Part shown: positions 31,700-34,013 of the stretch, piece by piece
Numbering within the stretch: position 1 is the first letter of the stretch
How the letters are laid out: every line of letters begins with the position of its first letter
NCBI GenBank assembly: GCA_947475005.1
Contig: CANJLI010000022.1
Coordinates: 1-34,013 of the forward strand
DNA from: Deltaproteobacteria bacterium
GTDB lineage: Bacteria > Bdellovibrionota_B > Oligoflexia > Oligoflexales > Bog-1112
Length of the DNA stretch: 34,013 nucleotides
Direction of reading: 5' to 3'
Position numbers and translations under genes: made by a program
Notes under the pieces: model-generated
Told to the model about the DNA's origin: nothing
The model's input: only the letters and a program-made list of their open reading frames with translations
The model's database searches: none

Positions 31700-33385
31700 A
31701 TGAACAAGCCCTATTCTTTTAAAAAAATCAGTTGGATATGTTTCTTGTTCGGATTCTTTATAGAGTCTTTGTTGCTGGCTGCTACAGCTGATACTGCGAG
31801 CTTTGTAGAACCTATATCAAAATCAAGTTCAGTGGGTTCACGGGACCTATCTAGATCAAACTCAATCGATTCGACTGAAGGCATGATGTCTTCATTTGAG
31901 AGCTTGAAAAAGGAAAGTGAGAATGCTGCATTGCGTGCAGCAACGTCGTCGCCTCTTGTCGGACGTAAGCCGCTCACAAGAAGATCTCGTAGCCCAAACT
32001 CATCAACATCAATTGCCATTGCCGACTCCTCCTTTATCCTACTGCCATCTAGGGGGTCTGTCGATGAACATCAAAAGTATGAAATTATGCTCGGTGACTT
32101 GCGTCATCCGTTAAGCCTGCCTCTTCCCCTTCAGCTATATGCTTTTATGTCAATGCCAACGCCAACGTCCGAGTACGTGATGGTTCCTCTAGGTAAAGAA
32201 GCCGCCTCAGGTAAAGATATTTTCGTCTGGATCAATCGACAGGATTGGATGGGAAAACTAGAAAAGGTAGGCTCAAATCTTAATGTAAAAATGTATACGA
32301 AATTAAAGAAAGAATTAGAACCTGACAAAAAAATTGATGCATTCTTTGTTAAACTTTACCTAGATGCAGCGATCAAAGAGAGTTTTGAAGCTAGCTTCCT
32401 AGCGTTGCTAGCTGAAGCTACTATTGCACCAAATATAGGGGCAAGAGCAGTTTCAGCAGCTGTGACCGCCTTATTTGTAAAAAAACCAGGTGAAAATCCA
32501 ACCGAGTTCGAGTGGGTAAATACCGTACATGGTGAGGTTGTCGCCCGCGTACTGCGAGAGAAAAATCAGATTATGATTCGGTATGGAAAGCCTCTAGGGA
32601 AAGGCTCTTTTAAAACCGTTTATCCAGCGATTCGTTTTTTCTTCCTTGCAGAAGGAGAAGTAAGAATGGAGGGAAGGGAAGAATTGGTTGTAATGTCTAT
32701 AGGAGGTAACAAAGACGGAGCACGCAACGAGGCTGCGATACATAAACGTTTTTTGCATGCAAATATTATGCCTCCTTGTAACATTGAATATAACACAGAC
32801 AGTGAGTTAGAATTGAGTCAGTTGCGAAGCAGGGGTGAATTGAAGGATTATTTAAAGACCCAGACAACTGCTACGTATAGAGCAGCAGTTGTGCAAGCGG
32901 CATGGGAAGCTGCACAGGGATTGGCATATATTCACAAGCAAGGTTATATATATCGAGACTTCAAACCTGAAAACATACTGCATGGGTTGCTTGGTTCTAA
33001 AGATAAACCCCAATCTATGTTGTGCGATTTTGGTTTAACAATTCATCTTGAGAAAGCCGAAATTGCTCCTGTTGAAGGAACTTCTTTGTATTTGCCACCT
33101 GAGGAAAAAAACAGCCCAGCGATGGATACATGGGCTTTTGGCGTCTCTCTCTATGAACTACTAAGTCCCGAGGCACATTATCCACCTCAAATTAGAACAG
33201 AGAACCGTCGGTTTACAGACAGAGCAGATATCGATCAGGCAATGTTTGCTGGATGGGGCCAAGAACTCGATCCTACCGATGCTGCTCTACGAACACTCAT
33301 TCTACAATTGCTTTCAAAAAATCCAGAAGAGCGTCCTACTGCACAGGGCATTATGGAAATTCTCTTTGAACTTGTGAGGCATTAA
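31700..33385 (+). CDS. Secreted Ser/Thr protein kinase with WNK-like lysine placement
   Basis: The 561-aa protein has a signal peptide (about 1-28), a Ser-rich disordered stretch (about 35-115), an unrecognised domain (about 125-285), and a C-terminal protein kinase domain (about 292-558). The kinase has the glycine loop GKGSFKTVY (300-308), the alpha-C glutamate (E344), the catalytic loop YRDFKPEN with D420, K422 and N425, DFG at 443-445, PPE at 466-468 and DTWAFG at 476-481. The usual VAIK lysine is missing (VVMS, 330-333). Instead K305 lies in the glycine loop, the place used by WNK kinases. The HRD histidine is Tyr. The gene is A/T-richer than its neighbours. Export and kinase fold suggest a host-directed effector (inference). 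Confidence 0.87.
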   Translation: MNKPYSFKKISWICFLFGFFIESLLLAATADTASFVEPISKSSSVGSRDLSRSNSIDSTEGMMSSFESLKKESENAALRAATSSPLVGRKPLTRRSRSPNSSTSIAIADSSFILLPSRGSVDEHQKYEIMLGDLRHPLSLPLPLQLYAFMSMPTPTSEYVMVPLGKEAASGKDIFVWINRQDWMGKLEKVGSNLNVKMYTKLKKELEPDKKIDAFFVKLYLDAAIKESFEASFLALLAEATIAPNIGARAVSAAVTALFVKKPGENPTEFEWVNTVHGEVVARVLREKNQIMIRYGKPLGKGSFKTVYPAIRFFFLAEGEVRMEGREELVVMSIGGNKDGARNEAAIHKRFLHANIMPPCNIEYNTDSELELSQLRSRGELKDYLKTQTTATYRAAVVQAAWEAAQGLAYIHKQGYIYRDFKPENILHGLLGSKDKPQSMLCDFGLTIHLEKAEIAPVEGTSLYLPPEEKNSPAMDTWAFGVSLYELLSPEAHYPPQIRTENRRFTDRADIDQAMFAGWGQELDPTDAALRTLILQLLSKNPEERPTAQGIMEILFELVRH

Positions 33386-33960
33386 GCCCTAGCCTTACGC
33401 ACCGGTTCCCAAAAAACCTCCTGGCCTCCCAGGAGGAAGATTATCCAACGACTTAAGACAAACAACCAGTCACTCAACCGGTTCATGTACCGCACGACTT
33501 CCGAGCGAATGGTTTCCCCTTGCGCCTGCACGTGCAAAATCTGCCGCTCTGCCCGCCTGCATACCGTGCGTGCTACGTGGGCACACGCATTAACCAAATG
33601 CCCCCCTGGCAGCACAAAACGAGAAAGAGGGGATAAATCCTTCGACCAGAGATCCATCTCTGACTCTAATCGTTGGATGTGAGACTCCTGAATCCCCTCG
33701 ATGCGCAGCTCGGTACTGCGACTCGCCAACTCACATCCGATATCAAAAAGCTCTTGCTGAACTTGCCCCAAATACTCCACAGCTCCTGCAAGCCGCCCTT
33801 CAGTCACGAGCCCCTCTCGCAGCAGACCGATGTAGGCATTTAGCTCATCCACACATCCGTAAGCCTCTACGCGAATATCGGTCTTGCTCACCTTTTCACC
33901 CGAAACCAGAGAGGTCATCCCCTTATCTCCAGTTTTCGTATACACTTTCTGCATCCCCAT
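33382..33960 (-). CDS. PduO-type corrinoid adenosyltransferase
   Basis: Transfers adenosyl from ATP to cob(I)alamin to make adenosylcobalamin. The 192-aa helical-bundle protein has the ATP-binding TKTGDKGMTSL (8-18), the VDELNAYIG segment near 37, VCRRAERQ near 132, and the C-terminal YMNRLSDWLF block. All are diagnostic of the PduO family. The ATG at 33960 has GAGGG six bases upstream. The stop overlaps the kinase stop by four bases. No other cobalamin gene is present, so the organism probably imports cobinamide or cobalamin and uses this enzyme to activate it. Confidence 0.93.
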   Translation of the reverse strand: MGMQKVYTKTGDKGMTSLVSGEKVSKTDIRVEAYGCVDELNAYIGLLREGLVTEGRLAGAVEYLGQVQQELFDIGCELASRSTELRIEGIQESHIQRLESEMDLWSKDLSPLSRFVLPGGHLVNACAHVARTVCRRAERQILHVQAQGETIRSEVVRYMNRLSDWLFVLSRWIIFLLGGQEVFWEPVRKARA

Positions 33961-34013
33961 TCAGTGCCCTCTTTAGAAGTTAGCTGAAGTCTCCGAGGGT
34001 ACATCCCGTTGGA

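Noticed and set aside
31700..33385. Calling the secreted kinase a pseudokinase because VAIK lacks lysine
   Set aside because: The lysine in the GKGSFKTVY loop and intact catalytic and DFG aspartates match the active WNK arrangement.

Overview
The window is a compact bacterial chromosome segment of roughly balanced base composition. It mixes housekeeping genes with lineage-specific secreted proteins and dispersed palindromic repeats. MreB, KhpA and the NAD kinase read most like Deltaproteobacteria in the broad sense (Myxococcota or Bdellovibrionota). I judge this from remembered family sequences, not a search, so it is tentative. Eukaryote-like domains behind Sec signal peptides (a RING-H2 finger and a Ser/Thr kinase) and many short secreted proteins suggest a host-associated, perhaps intracellular, organism.

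Layout. 1-426 holds a long imperfect inverted repeat and a 71-nt GAA microsatellite. 427-5967 (minus) is the cell-shape operon mreB-mreC-mreD-mrdA-rodA. Divergent from it are a membrane-anchored PpiD/SurA-like foldase and NAD kinase (6308-8786). Secreted proteins of unknown function follow (8936-13218). gcvT-gcvH of the glycine cleavage system lie next, without gcvP, and then two overlapping glycosyltransferases (14824-16676). A composite palindromic repeat precedes the secreted RING-H2 protein (17051-17851), which runs into a truncated tautomerase-family isomerase and a TPR protein. tRNA-Gly(CCC), a PlsC-type acyltransferase, uridine kinase and a URC1-like GTP cyclohydrolase II follow (19073-21858). 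Then come a VapBC module, KhpA and NagZ, another secreted protein, a ferredoxin, and a Phd/PIN toxin-antitoxin module (22004-26553). The right part holds a RIO-type kinase, an oligopeptide-binding protein, an isochorismatase-fold protein lacking its catalytic cysteine, three more secreted proteins including the WNK-like kinase (31700-33385), and a PduO-type cobalamin adenosyltransferase.

How the parts relate. The core genes serve wall elongation, envelope protein folding, envelope glycan and lipid synthesis, and one-carbon and nucleotide metabolism. The secreted set (8936, 9958, 11749, 17051, 24203, 30183, 30630, 31700) consists mostly of single genes, several with their own sigma70-like promoters. 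Two of them carry domains acting in eukaryotic ubiquitin and kinase signalling. That is the most likely new biology here: a Sec-exported set of candidate host-modifying proteins.

Two repeat families fill most 3'-to-3' gaps. One is a 92-nt REPIN-like element made of two inverted stem-loops, whose stems differ between copies yet stay paired. The other is a GGGGACAC palindrome family. Convergent genes either overlap by a few nucleotides or are separated by one of these repeats.
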